Source: CAYHDN01 sp964355425
GTDB lineage: Bacteria > Patescibacteriota > UBA1384 > XYA2-FULL-43-10 > CAINNR01
Direction of reading: 5' to 3'
Assembly: GCA_964355425.1 (NCBI GenBank)
Contig: CAYHDN010000029.1
Location: forward strand, 1 to 11,263
DNA: 11,263 nucleotides
Part shown: positions 1 to 5,359 of the stretch, piece after piece
Position numbering within the stretch: position 1 is the stretch's first letter
Layout of the letters: each line of letters begins with the position of its first letter
Notes under the pieces: generated by a model
Told to the model about the DNA's origin: nothing
Seen by the model: the letters and a program-made list of their open reading frames with translations, nothing else
The model's database searches: none
Made by a program: the position numbers and the translations under genes

Positions 1-1
1 T

Positions 2-112
2 GACACCGGCTTAGAAACTAGCCCAAGTGTTTCCAAGGTCTTGAAAACTTTGCAGTGGTGGTTGGCGAAAATGATAATTTGTGCTAATATCGCAGCACAA
101 CAAAAAATTTAA
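2..112 (+). CDS. possible 3' end of an unidentified gene, cut by the contig start
   Basis: One forward frame is open from base 2 to a TAA at 110-112, giving 36 residues that begin DTGLETSPSV and end IAAQQKI. The final half (TLQWWLAKMIICANIAAQ) is hydrophobic and rich in aromatic residues, like a terminal membrane or amphipathic helix. The reading ends just before the AT-rich gap that precedes the glycosyltransferase gene, as expected for an upstream co-oriented gene. I do not recognise the protein. A frame on the other strand is also open over bases 1-100 but has no ATG, GTG or TTG where a start would be needed. The call rests only on an open frame of about 110 bases, so it is tentative. Confidence 0.4.
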   Translation, partial: DTGLETSPSVSKVLKTLQWWLAKMIICANIAAQQKI

Positions 113-207
113 AATTTTCAATTTAAAATAAATTTCCAAATATTCCAATGTTAAAACATTTCAGAATTTTAAATTCAATTTAAATTTTAAATTATAAATT
201 GAAAATT
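113..207. repeat. AT-rich gap with inverted repeats
   Basis: This gap before the first glycosyltransferase is almost entirely A and T and is built from variants of AAATTTAAAATTT and TTTTAAATT. Bases 113-124 (AATTTTCAATTT) are the exact reverse complement of 196-207, and the match extends to 16 bases (113-128 with 192-207) with one mismatch. A further AAATTCAATTT lies at 171-181. The arms could fold into a long, weak hairpin just before the start codon. A promoter for the next gene probably lies here, but the composition is too simple to choose -35 and -10 boxes. Confidence 0.55.
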
Positions 208-1179
208 ATGTTTCCTAAAGTTTCTATTATCATTCCGGTTAAACGGATCAATGATTACATCCATGAATCTATGGATTATCTTTTAGCGCTCGATTATCCA
301 TCCTTTGAAATATTAATTTTCCCGGACGAAAAAGACAAAGTTCACTCCTGGCCAAAAACAAAAATTATTCTATCAGGCAAGGTTGGTCCGGCCGAGAAGC
401 GTGATTTAGCACTCAAATATGCCAGTGGTAAAATTTTAGCATTCCTGGACGATGATGCTTATCCGGAGAAAGATTGGCTAAAAAAAATGGTTCCACTTTT
501 TCGCAACGGGAGTGTCGCCGGCGTTGGCGGGCCAGCCATTACCCCATCGTCAGACGGAATTCTGCAACAAGTTTCCGGCGCGATCTTTGAATCCTATCTT
601 GGCGGCGGGTTTGCCCGCAATCGCTATTTGCCGATCGGAGAGAAAAAGGAGATTGATGACTGGCCGACGGTGAACTTTTTGGTCTGGAAAGAAGCTTTTT
701 CCGAGGCTGGAGGATTTAACTGTGCCTACTGGCCGGGTGAGGATACGAAACTTTGCTTGGATTTTCTCAATGCCGGTTATAAACTCCTATATAATCCAAG
801 GGGAATTGTCTATCACCACCGTCGGAGTGACTTATTTAAGCATTTTAAACAAATCGGAAATTACGCTCTCCATCGCGGCTACTTTACCAAAATCTATCCG
901 AAGACATCATTGAAATTTGGATACTTTGTACCGACTTTATTTGATATTTATTTAGTCATTTTGGCTTTGAGCTTTATTTGGCATTGGGATTTTGGATTTT
1001 GGATTTCGCTACCATTAACGATTTATTTTTTCGGTTTAATTATCGACGCAGTAATAATTTCTTTCCGTTGGAAAAACATTTTAGTCGGATTAATTACAAT
1101 TCCGATGATCTTTTTAACTCACGTTTGGTACGGCATATGTTTCGTTCAAGGATTGATTGTTAGAAAACTAGAAAGATAG
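208..1179 (+). CDS. family 2 glycosyltransferase with C-terminal membrane domain
   Basis: Predicted inverting GT-A fold enzyme that transfers a sugar from a nucleotide-sugar donor to a membrane-associated acceptor. From the ATG (323 residues) it opens with the GT2 signature KVSIIIPV. It has an acidic metal-binding DDD near residues 81-83 (LAFLDDDAYPE), a mid-domain PTVNFLVWKEAF segment, and a WPGED motif near 175-179 that fits the usual catalytic-base region. Three hydrophobic stretches near 240-262, 265-285 and 290-317 form a C-terminal membrane anchor, a common arrangement in GT2 enzymes of surface-glycan pathways. A TTG at 199 would add three residues. I prefer the ATG at 208 because neither start has a visible ribosome binding site and ATG is the stronger codon. 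It is separated from the main operon by the convergent G+C-rich gene. Codons in the membrane part carry a heptamer repeat (987-1006). Family call secure; sugar and acceptor unknown. Confidence 0.93.
   Translation: MFPKVSIIIPVKRINDYIHESMDYLLALDYPSFEILIFPDEKDKVHSWPKTKIILSGKVGPAEKRDLALKYASGKILAFLDDDAYPEKDWLKKMVPLFRNGSVAGVGGPAITPSSDGILQQVSGAIFESYLGGGFARNRYLPIGEKKEIDDWPTVNFLVWKEAFSEAGGFNCAYWPGEDTKLCLDFLNAGYKLLYNPRGIVYHHRRSDLFKHFKQIGNYALHRGYFTKIYPKTSLKFGYFVPTLFDIYLVILALSFIWHWDFGFWISLPLTIYFFGLIIDAVIISFRWKNILVGLITIPMIFLTHVWYGICFVQGLIVRKLER
987..1006 (+). repeat. heptamer tandem repeat GGATTTT, nearly three copies, inside the GT2 gene
   Basis: GGATTTT occurs at 987-993 and 994-1000, followed by six matching bases at 1001-1006. 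It encodes aromatic residues in the DFGFWIS part of a membrane segment. The unit is the reverse complement, after rotation, of the ATCCAAA unit found four times at 2741-2768. A seven-base unit changes the frame when one copy is gained or lost. Confidence 0.85.
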
Positions 1180-1197
1180 CCCCTAGCGAAATTATAC

Positions 1198-1244
1198 AAA
1201 AAGAAATCCCACACCTAGAAATCCCACACCTACGAGGTGTGGGA
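1198..1244 (-). terminator. rho-independent terminator with a duplicated 3' arm
   Basis: On the minus strand the arm TCCCACACCT (1235-1244) pairs perfectly over 10 bases with AGGTGTGGGA at 1222-1231 across a three-base loop. A 15-base unit, GAAATCCCACACCTA on the plus strand, is repeated head to tail at 1203-1217 and 1218-1232. A second identical 3' arm therefore lies at 1207-1216, directly before the minus-strand T tract TTTCTTTTT (1198-1206). The first arm is followed only by TTTC. The structure is second in line behind the terminator at 1254-1278, in the same direction. On the plus strand the hairpin has no T tract, so it may stop the upstream glycosyltransferase transcript only weakly. 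Confidence 0.7.
1203..1232. repeat. perfect 15-base tandem duplication
   Basis: GAAATCCCACACCTA occurs twice without a gap, at 1203-1217 and 1218-1232. It covers one arm of a terminator-like hairpin and gives that hairpin two equivalent partner arms. Confidence 0.9.
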
Positions 1245-1253
1245 AATTGGTTG

Positions 1254-1278
1254 AAAAAGACCCCGACGAAGCGGGGTC
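1254..1278 (-). terminator. rho-independent terminator of the TIM-barrel gene
   Basis: On the minus strand, six bases after the TAA of the upstream CDS, a seven-base perfect stem GACCCCG / CGGGGTC (1272-1278 with 1259-1265) closes a six-base loop containing TTCG. It is followed directly by TTTTT (1254-1258). This is a textbook intrinsic terminator. On the plus strand the stem is not followed by T's. Confidence 0.9.
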
Positions 1279-1284
1279 ATGTGT

Positions 1285-2067
1285 TTAGGCAGCTTGGCCG
1301 AAGAGCCACTTGGCTCGGGCCAGAAACTGCTTGGCATAGGTGAAAGTTTGATCCTCCGTCCAATGCATGCTAGGGATGAATTCGGCTACAACGTCGATCC
1401 GTGGCTGGAGTCGCGGCGACTGCAACAGTCGGCGGACGACTTGTTCGTGCAGGCCGTCAACGCCCTTCAGGTGCACCAGCTGGACCCAGGGGGCGAAGTA
1501 GTCGATGGCGGCGATCCGCTCTGCAATCGTCCGGCCGAACGGATGCGGGCCGTCGAACCACTCGTCGTAGTTGCGCGGCTGGCGCAACAGGTGCCGGGTG
1601 TCAATCACCAGCCCGTAGCCCTCCGACCAGGCCTTGTAGGCCAGGTCGTAGGGTGAGAGCCAGTGTTCCGGTTTGATTTCGACCAATCGGTCGTTCCAAT
1701 CTTCGCCGAACTCGTGGGAGACGTGGCGACCGGCCAGCCGCTCGAAGACCCGCCCGGCTTCGTAAGGGTCTGGGAAGAGTCCCCAATCCGTCAGCGTTGA
1801 TGGCTCCATGTTATCGCCGTCGCGGCGAAAAAGCGCTTGCCAGAAGCCATCAACCGCATTCCAGGCGTCCTCCTTGTACCACGACCACTCACTCTGACAG
1901 TACCAATCGGCCGGGTTGACTCCTCGTAGCGGTGCTGTTTGTAGGAACTCAGCTCCGTTCTCTATCGCCCGATAGGCCGCATTGCTTGGCGAGCCGTGCC
2001 ACAGTTCCCAGTCCATCGAGTGGGGCAAAAGCGAGACAATCGAAATCCCGAAGTGATATTCCGTCAC
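1285..2067 (-). CDS. xylose-isomerase-like TIM-barrel protein (sugar isomerase/AP endonuclease 2 superfamily), G+C-rich
   Basis: 260 residues, about the normal length for a single-domain (beta/alpha)8 protein of this superfamily, most of which bind divalent metal and isomerise or epimerise sugars or cut DNA at abasic sites. The strand pattern fits: FGISIVSLLP near 6-15, VEIKPEH near 129-135, GLVIDTRHLL near 152-161, VQLVHLKGVDG near 195-205 and DVVAEFIPS near 225-233. The expected metal ligands can be placed at E130, D156, H159, H199 and E229 (my placement by motif). The product may be a sugar or inositol isomerase; the substrate is unknown. The GTG start is supported by the consensus AAGGAGGTGA seven bases upstream. 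Three sampled 60-base lines are 60-65 percent G+C, against 35-37 percent in neighbouring genes, and the gene opposes all its neighbours. It has its own promoter and terminators. I infer horizontal acquisition; an assembly chimera is the alternative. Confidence 0.82.
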   Translation of the reverse strand: MTEYHFGISIVSLLPHSMDWELWHGSPSNAAYRAIENGAEFLQTAPLRGVNPADWYCQSEWSWYKEDAWNAVDGFWQALFRRDGDNMEPSTLTDWGLFPDPYEAGRVFERLAGRHVSHEFGEDWNDRLVEIKPEHWLSPYDLAYKAWSEGYGLVIDTRHLLRQPRNYDEWFDGPHPFGRTIAERIAAIDYFAPWVQLVHLKGVDGLHEQVVRRLLQSPRLQPRIDVVAEFIPSMHWTEDQTFTYAKQFLARAKWLFGQAA

Positions 2068-2073
2068 GGGAAG

Positions 2074-2083
2074 TCACCTCCTT
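2074..2083 (-). promoter_or_regulatory. consensus Shine-Dalgarno site fixing the GTG start
   Basis: AAGGAGGTGA on the minus strand is fully complementary to the usual 3' end of 16S rRNA. It lies seven bases before the GTG at 2065-2067. No other gene in the window has a comparable site, so this one both decides the start and sets the gene apart from its neighbours. Confidence 0.9.
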
Positions 2084-2111
2084 ATTGCCCTGGTGGTTTT
2101 TTTCTGTTATC

Positions 2112-2141
2112 TTGTGAACGTCCACCTACATTTCGTAGGAT
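2112..2141 (+). promoter_or_regulatory. weak candidate promoter for the glycan operon
   Basis: TTGTGA (2112-2117) and TAGGAT (2136-2141) with an 18-base spacer are the best plus-strand pair I can find in the 124-base divergent gap before the radical SAM gene. Both boxes are imperfect, so this is only a candidate. If real, it faces and overlaps the leader of the minus-strand gene. Confidence 0.25.
2125..2139 (-). promoter_or_regulatory. small hairpin at the 5' end of the TIM-barrel transcript
   Basis: On the minus strand CCTAC and GTAGG form a perfect five-base stem around a GAAAT loop. If transcription starts about seven bases after the -10 box, near 2141, the hairpin sits at the very 5' end of the message, about 60 bases before the start codon. 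Such hairpins often stabilise mRNA; that role is inference here. Confidence 0.45.
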
Positions 2142-2147
2142 AAATTT

Positions 2148-2176
2148 TTTATATCATATTTAATCAACTAAGTCAA
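2148..2176 (-). promoter_or_regulatory. sigma-70-type promoter of the TIM-barrel gene
   Basis: On the minus strand TTGACT (2171-2176) and TATAAA (2148-2153) are separated by exactly 17 bases, each one mismatch or less from the positions that matter most in the consensus. The leader would be roughly 70-75 bases. The -35 box lies only 16 bases from the start codon of the divergent radical SAM gene, so the two promoters must overlap or compete. Confidence 0.7.
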
Positions 2177-2191
2177 TATAGAAGAGAAAAA

Positions 2192-3772
2192 ATGGCTGAA
2201 ATATTGCACATTAAAGAACCGACCAAGGAACAGCGGGAGAAAAATAAGAAGTTCAAAATTGCAATTTCTTATCCGCCGATGCCGAGTGAGTTGGGGACGC
2301 CGTGTTTGGGGCAGAACCGCCAGTTCCAGTGGTTCAAAAATCCAACCTATATTTATCCGATGGTGCCATCCTATGCCGCAACGCTTTTGCAATCACAAGG
2401 CTACGACGTTATGTGGGACGACGGCATCGCCGAAGAGCTTTCACAAGAGGAGTGGTTGGAACGAATTAAAAAATTTAAACCAAACTTAATTATCTTCGAA
2501 ACCAAAACTCCGGTGGTCAAACGCCATTGGAAAGTGATTGATGTGGTAAAAGAAGAAATTCCCGGAGTTAAAATCGTTTTGGTCGGCGACCATGTCACGG
2601 CTATGCAGGAAGAGTCAATGCAAAATTCCAAAGTCGATGTCATTGCTACCGGCGGTGATTACGATTTTCTTGCACTAAATATTGCCGATTCTTATAATCA
2701 TAAAGTCCAACTTGAGCCGGGAATATGGTACAGAAAAAAAATCCAAAATCCAAAATCCAAAATCCAAAAGGAAGAAATTAGAAATACCGGGCACTTCTTG
2801 CTCAATCATGATTTGGATGAATTGCCGGTTATAGACCGCGATCTAACAAAATGGAAACTTTATGCATTCAAGAACGGCAATTACAAAAGGACTCCCGGTA
2901 CTTACACTTTCGCCGCCCGCGACTGCTGGTGGGGACAGTGCACATTTTGTTCTTGGACGACGCTCTATCCGGGCAAAGATTACCGCAAACATTCAGTGAA
3001 GCGCGTGCTTGACGAAATCGGTATGTTAATTGAGAAATATCACGTCCGGGAAATTATGGATGACTCGGGATCATTCCCAATTGGCCCGTGGCTGAAGGAA
3101 TTCTGCGAGGGAATGATTAAACGCGGGTACAACAAAAAAATCAAACTCGATTGCAATATGCGCTTAAAGTCCTTAAATCAAGAAGAATATAATTTAATGG
3201 GCAGGGCCGGCTTTCGCTTTATCCTTTATGGTTTGGAATCGGCCAACCAAAAAACTCTCGACCGCATTAATAAAAATCTCAAAGTCGCCGAGATTGAAAA
3301 AGGCGTACGAATGGCGAAACAGGGCGGGCTTGAGCCTCACATCACCACGATGATGGGTTATCCCTGGGAATCCTTGGAAGATGCCAAGCGGACAGTTGCA
3401 CTATCAAAAATGTTGTTTGACAAGGGTTATGTCGATACTTTGCAGGCGACAATTGTAATCCCTTATCCCGGCACGCCATTGTTCCGTCAGTGCCGAGAAA
3501 ATGGCTGGTTAAATACCGAAGATTGGGACAAATACGATCAGCGGACGGTGATCATGAAGTCGGAGCTGACGGAAGAAAAAATCAAAGAGTTGACGCAGGA
3601 GCTCTATAAATCCTTTATGATGCCGAAATATATCGTCCGTAGAATTGCCGGCATTCGTAGTTTGGACGACATAAAATTCCTCTTTCGCGCCGGCGGAAAG
3701 CTCTTCGGTCACCTGGCCGATTTTTCAGCCAAAGAGAAAAAAGCAGAAAGGTCCAATGAGAACGTTAGCTGA
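2192..3772 (+). CDS. B12-binding-domain radical SAM protein
   Basis: 526 residues with the two-part layout of the cobalamin-binding radical SAM superfamily. Residues about 20-170 resemble the Rossmann-like B12 domain: FKIAISYPPMP, then the MVPSYAATLLQSQGYDVMWDDG helix-strand, KPNLIIFET, VKIVLVGDHVT and VDVIATGGDYDFL. The histidine of the classical DxHxxG cobalamin motif is not evident. The radical SAM barrel starts near 238 with cluster cysteines C245, C250 and C253 in CWWGQCTFC, spaced C-x4-C-x2-C rather than the usual C-x3-C-x2-C. ILYGLESANQKTLDRINK near 344-361 and IPYPGTPLF near 423-431 match later parts of the barrel. Relatives methylate unactivated carbons or rearrange substrates in lipid, cofactor and glycan pathways; here, at the head of a glycosyltransferase operon, a sugar or lipid is the likely substrate. 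The ATG has only a weak GAAGAG upstream. It overlaps the next gene by 17 bases. A heptamer repeat lies in the interdomain linker. Confidence 0.9.
   Translation: MAEILHIKEPTKEQREKNKKFKIAISYPPMPSELGTPCLGQNRQFQWFKNPTYIYPMVPSYAATLLQSQGYDVMWDDGIAEELSQEEWLERIKKFKPNLIIFETKTPVVKRHWKVIDVVKEEIPGVKIVLVGDHVTAMQEESMQNSKVDVIATGGDYDFLALNIADSYNHKVQLEPGIWYRKKIQNPKSKIQKEEIRNTGHFLLNHDLDELPVIDRDLTKWKLYAFKNGNYKRTPGTYTFAARDCWWGQCTFCSWTTLYPGKDYRKHSVKRVLDEIGMLIEKYHVREIMDDSGSFPIGPWLKEFCEGMIKRGYNKKIKLDCNMRLKSLNQEEYNLMGRAGFRFILYGLESANQKTLDRINKNLKVAEIEKGVRMAKQGGLEPHITTMMGYPWESLEDAKRTVALSKMLFDKGYVDTLQATIVIPYPGTPLFRQCRENGWLNTEDWDKYDQRTVIMKSELTEEKIKELTQELYKSFMMPKYIVRRIAGIRSLDDIKFLFRAGGKLFGHLADFSAKEKKAERSNENVS
2741..2768 (+). 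repeat. heptamer tandem repeat ATCCAAA, four perfect copies, inside the radical SAM gene
   Basis: Four exact copies of ATCCAAA run from 2741 to 2768, directly after an A8 run (2734-2741, sharing one base). They encode about residues 184-193 (IQNPKSKIQK), a polar stretch between the B12-like and radical SAM domains. Because seven is not a multiple of three, gain or loss of one copy would break the reading frame before the cluster-binding domain. Confidence 0.95.
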
Positions 3773-4205
3773 CGAAGCAGTCCATTTAACTCTGTCGCTA
3801 ATTGTCGGAATAGTTTTGGCGATAATTTTTGGCAATTGGTTAGCAATTTTGGCGGCAATCATTACTGGTTCTTTAATTGATCTCGACCACTTTGTTGATT
3901 ACTTTATTTATAAAAAATTTCAGCGGTTTAATCTGAAGGAATTTTTGGCCAGCGATTATTTTAATGATTTTGGCAAGACATATATATTATTGCACGGTTT
4001 TGAATACGCCCTTGCCCTAATTGTTTTGGGAGTTATTTTTTTTGATTTGCGCTGGTTATTTTTTTCCCTTGGTATTTCAAATTTAGTTCATTTGATATAC
4101 GATACAATCTACAACAAACCAATCTGGCCGACATATTTCATTAGCTTTCGCGTCGCCAAAAATTTTAATCATGAAGACTTTGATTTTAAGTGTGGAGAAA
4201 AATGA
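3756..4205 (+). CDS. small membrane protein resembling YdjM-type metal-dependent hydrolases
   Basis: 149 residues. Hydrophobic segments near 11-40, 82-96 and 99-113 suggest three or four membrane spans. Acidic and histidine residues sit where membrane-bound YdjM-family (DUF457-type) putative hydrolases have them: D42-x-D44-H45 in GSLIDLDHFVD, H80-G-F-E83 in LHGFEYAL, and H112 with D116 in NLVHLIYD. I infer a divergent member, perhaps acting on a lipid; no reaction is established for this family. The N-terminus shares 17 bases with the radical SAM gene and the C-terminus overlaps the following glycosyltransferase by an ATGA, so the three are likely translated together. The C-terminal 25 residues are soluble and charged. 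The start is the first ATG that gives a short overlap; CAATG has no strong ribosome binding site. Family call moderate. Confidence 0.75.
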   Translation: MRTLADEAVHLTLSLIVGIVLAIIFGNWLAILAAIITGSLIDLDHFVDYFIYKKFQRFNLKEFLASDYFNDFGKTYILLHGFEYALALIVLGVIFFDLRWLFFSLGISNLVHLIYDTIYNKPIWPTYFISFRVAKNFNHEDFDFKCGEK

Positions 4206-5359
4206 AAGTCGTCTTCGTCTCGACAATGATGCCTTCGGGCCATTATTCACAAATTTTAACTGAAAAACTTAGCCGCCAGAGCGGTATTGATCTTACTGTC
4301 TATGCTGATGATAATCCAGAGAACCTCAAAATTAAAAATTGTGGCAAGGTTAAGAATGTTTGGAGTAAAGGCATCAAATTTGGTTGGCAAATCCTAAAAG
4401 AATTGAGAAAAGATAAGCCGGATATTGTTCATCTCCAGCACGAATTTAATATGTACGGTGGGTTGCCGACGGCAGCGATATTTCCATTTTTAGTTCTTTG
4501 GCTTCGGTTTTCAGGTTATAAAGTTGTTGTTACAATTCACAGCGTTGTGCTAAAAAAAGAAATCGACAAGGATTTTATCGCTCTATTTAATGTTAAGCCA
4601 ATTTTGGCCAGGCCGTTTTTGTTCAAGATAGTCTTCTCGGTCATTTATTTTCTGATTACTAAATTCGCTAACAAATCGATCACCCACACCAAAATGATGA
4701 AGAAATCATTAATATTCGATTATCACGGCCATCCGGATAAAATTGAACCGATCCCGACTGCCGTTCCCTCTAGCCATCGACTAGCTCGCAAAGACGGCGA
4801 TTATTTCTTCTATTTTGGCTACTTGGTTCGGCGCAAAGGCCTGGGCTATGTTCTTGACGGTTTTAGCAAATTCTTGAAGAAAAGGCCTAAAAGCAAATAT
4901 AAATTTATTATGGCCGGCGGTGCAATCAAAGGACAGGAGAAATCGCGTGACGAAATTTTGCAGTCAATCAAAGAAAAAGGTCTAGGCGACAAAGTTAAAT
5001 ACGTTGGTTTTATTGATCAGAAACAGCAAGATGAGCTTTACAGCAATGCTTATGCGATTATTTTGCCGGCTAAAATTTCCATCGCCGCATCTGGGCCGCT
5101 TTATTGGTCGTATAGTTATCGCCGCTGTCCGATAGCTTCTGATGTTGGTAATTTGCGTGAAGAAATCATTGCCGGGAAAACTGGAATTTTGACCCCAAAT
5201 TCTAAATGGGATCAGGCTTTTGAATTTGCAGTTAATAATCCAAAGACAATCTTACGGATTGAGGGCAACATCGAAGAAGTGGCAAAAGAAAGATCACCAG
5301 AAAATACTGCTTCAAAATATGCTAATATTTACCATAAATTTAACTCAAGGAAAAAATAA
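4202..5359 (+). CDS. GT4-like glycosyltransferase with non-canonical EX7E region
   Basis: 385 residues from the ATG. This start is chosen over a GTG at 4190 because GGAG lies four bases upstream and ATG forms an ATGA overlap with the previous stop. Two Rossmann domains of the GT-B fold are visible: KVVFVSTMMPSGHYSQ at the N-terminus, DIVHLQHEF near 74-82, VVVTIHSVV near 108-116, then FGYLVRRKGLGYVLDGF near 205-221, KYVGFIDQKQQDELY near 266-280 and CPIASDVGNLREEI near 309-322. In ordinary GT4 enzymes the donor-binding loop carries two glutamates seven residues apart. Here the aligned stretch AASGPLYWSYSYRR lacks both, resembling a subgroup with an SG-x-L start. It is probably a retaining sugar transferase on the inner face of the membrane. 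It shares one base with the next gene. Enzyme class likely; activity less certain because of the loop. Confidence 0.9.
   Translation: MKVVFVSTMMPSGHYSQILTEKLSRQSGIDLTVYADDNPENLKIKNCGKVKNVWSKGIKFGWQILKELRKDKPDIVHLQHEFNMYGGLPTAAIFPFLVLWLRFSGYKVVVTIHSVVLKKEIDKDFIALFNVKPILARPFLFKIVFSVIYFLITKFANKSITHTKMMKKSLIFDYHGHPDKIEPIPTAVPSSHRLARKDGDYFFYFGYLVRRKGLGYVLDGFSKFLKKRPKSKYKFIMAGGAIKGQEKSRDEILQSIKEKGLGDKVKYVGFIDQKQQDELYSNAYAIILPAKISIAASGPLYWSYSYRRCPIASDVGNLREEIIAGKTGILTPNSKWDQAFEFAVNNPKTILRIEGNIEEVAKERSPENTASKYANIYHKFNSRKK

Noticed and set aside
1..100. Minus-strand open frame over the first 100 bases
   Set aside because: It has no usable start codon before the AT-rich gap and no motif. The plus-strand reading ending at 112 fits the neighbouring gene direction better.
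1222..1278. Terminators acting for the forward GT2 gene
   Set aside because: Neither hairpin is followed by a T tract on the plus strand. Both have their T tracts on the minus strand.
1279..1656. Forward open frame of 125 codons antisense to the TIM-barrel gene
   Set aside because: It begins inside the terminator stem, has no ribosome binding site and no recognisable motif. Long antisense frames are expected in G+C-rich genes. The minus-strand gene has promoter, ribosome site, terminators and fold motifs.
2741..2768. CRISPR-like or other array
   Set aside because: Units are seven bases with no spacers, so this is a microsatellite, not a CRISPR array.
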